Assembly (NCBI RefSeq): GCF_030733745.1
Contig: NZ_JASHIK010000021.1
Location: forward strand, 20,694-84,693
Length of the DNA stretch: 64,000 bases
Direction: 5' to 3'
DNA from: Stappia sp. MMSF_3263
GTDB taxonomy: Bacteria; Pseudomonadota; Alphaproteobacteria; Rhizobiales; Stappiaceae
Below the pieces are notes generated by a model, which worked only from the letters and a program-made list of their open reading frames with translations, was not told the DNA's origin and ran no database searches. This document shows positions 63,965 to 64,000 of the stretch, one piece after another. The position numbers were made by a program, and so were the translations under genes. Every line of letters begins with the position of its first letter. Within the stretch, counting starts at the first letter, position 1.

Positions 63965-64000
63965 CCGGCGCCGCCTGCCCCCTACGCCCCTGCCCCCTGC

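Overview
The window is a GC-rich (roughly two thirds G+C), densely packed stretch of an alphaproteobacterial chromosome, most likely a Hyphomicrobiales/Rhizobiales-type organism (Stappiaceae-like is my guess, not shown by the sequence). The reasons are the aerobic cobalamin gene order under a B12 riboswitch, a fasciclin/ECF sigma/RskA-type anti-sigma group, a ChrR-like protein beside photolyase and lipid-modification genes, and the long chains of ATGA or GTGA stop/start overlaps. Most genes are intact; cobQ is cut by the left edge.

Layout. 1-8627 (minus): cobalamin riboswitch, then cobU, cobW, cobN, cobO, an AT-rich orphan secreted protein, a YrhK-domain protein and cobQ. 8867-8941: tRNA-Asn. 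8993-14586: accessory cargo next to the tRNA (TetR with tandem operators, two SDRs, an alpha/beta hydrolase, YciI-like, an AbiEi antitoxin remnant, DUF4287, cupin and MarR). 14637-17447: VOC dioxygenase-like protein and a chemotaxis receptor. 17711-20537: fasciclin protein, anti-sigma, ECF sigma and a DUF7282 protein; the two exported products share an identically spaced candidate ECF promoter. 20774-21838: a three-domain YbaY/MliC/META envelope protein. 21862-29601: a molybdate/tungstate block (Mop, MOT1-type carrier, TupBCA, a ModA-like protein and a FecCD-type ABC importer). 30964-38804: photolyase, FAD oxidoreductase, DUF1365, cyclopropane-synthase-like methyltransferase, MFS carrier, SDR and a ChrR-like protein that lacks two zinc ligands. 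39191-43387: cysK, cls, alaX, sseA. 43550-54261: one-carbon region with formate-THF ligase, a TIM-barrel/methylglyoxal-synthase fusion, corrinoid protein, DUF1638, MTHFR-like, methyl-THF:corrinoid methyltransferase and a RACo-like reactivase. 54283-63964: DUF1194 protein, then a minus-strand operon of a TRAP importer (dctP, dctQ, dctM), pyrK, pyrD, an N-carbamoyl amino acid hydrolase and pyrC, with a divergent XRE regulator.

How it fits together. Cobalamin made by the first operon would serve the corrinoid methyl-transfer module near 50 kb, which feeds methyl-THF into a folate pool shared with formate-THF ligase. The last operon reads best as uptake and degradation of orotate to aspartate through dihydroorotate and carbamoyl-aspartate. 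The photolyase/FAD/DUF1365/methyltransferase set resembles the singlet-oxygen (RpoE-ChrR) regulon and the furan fatty acid genes of Rhodobacter sphaeroides. These pathway assignments are inferences from family membership and gene order.
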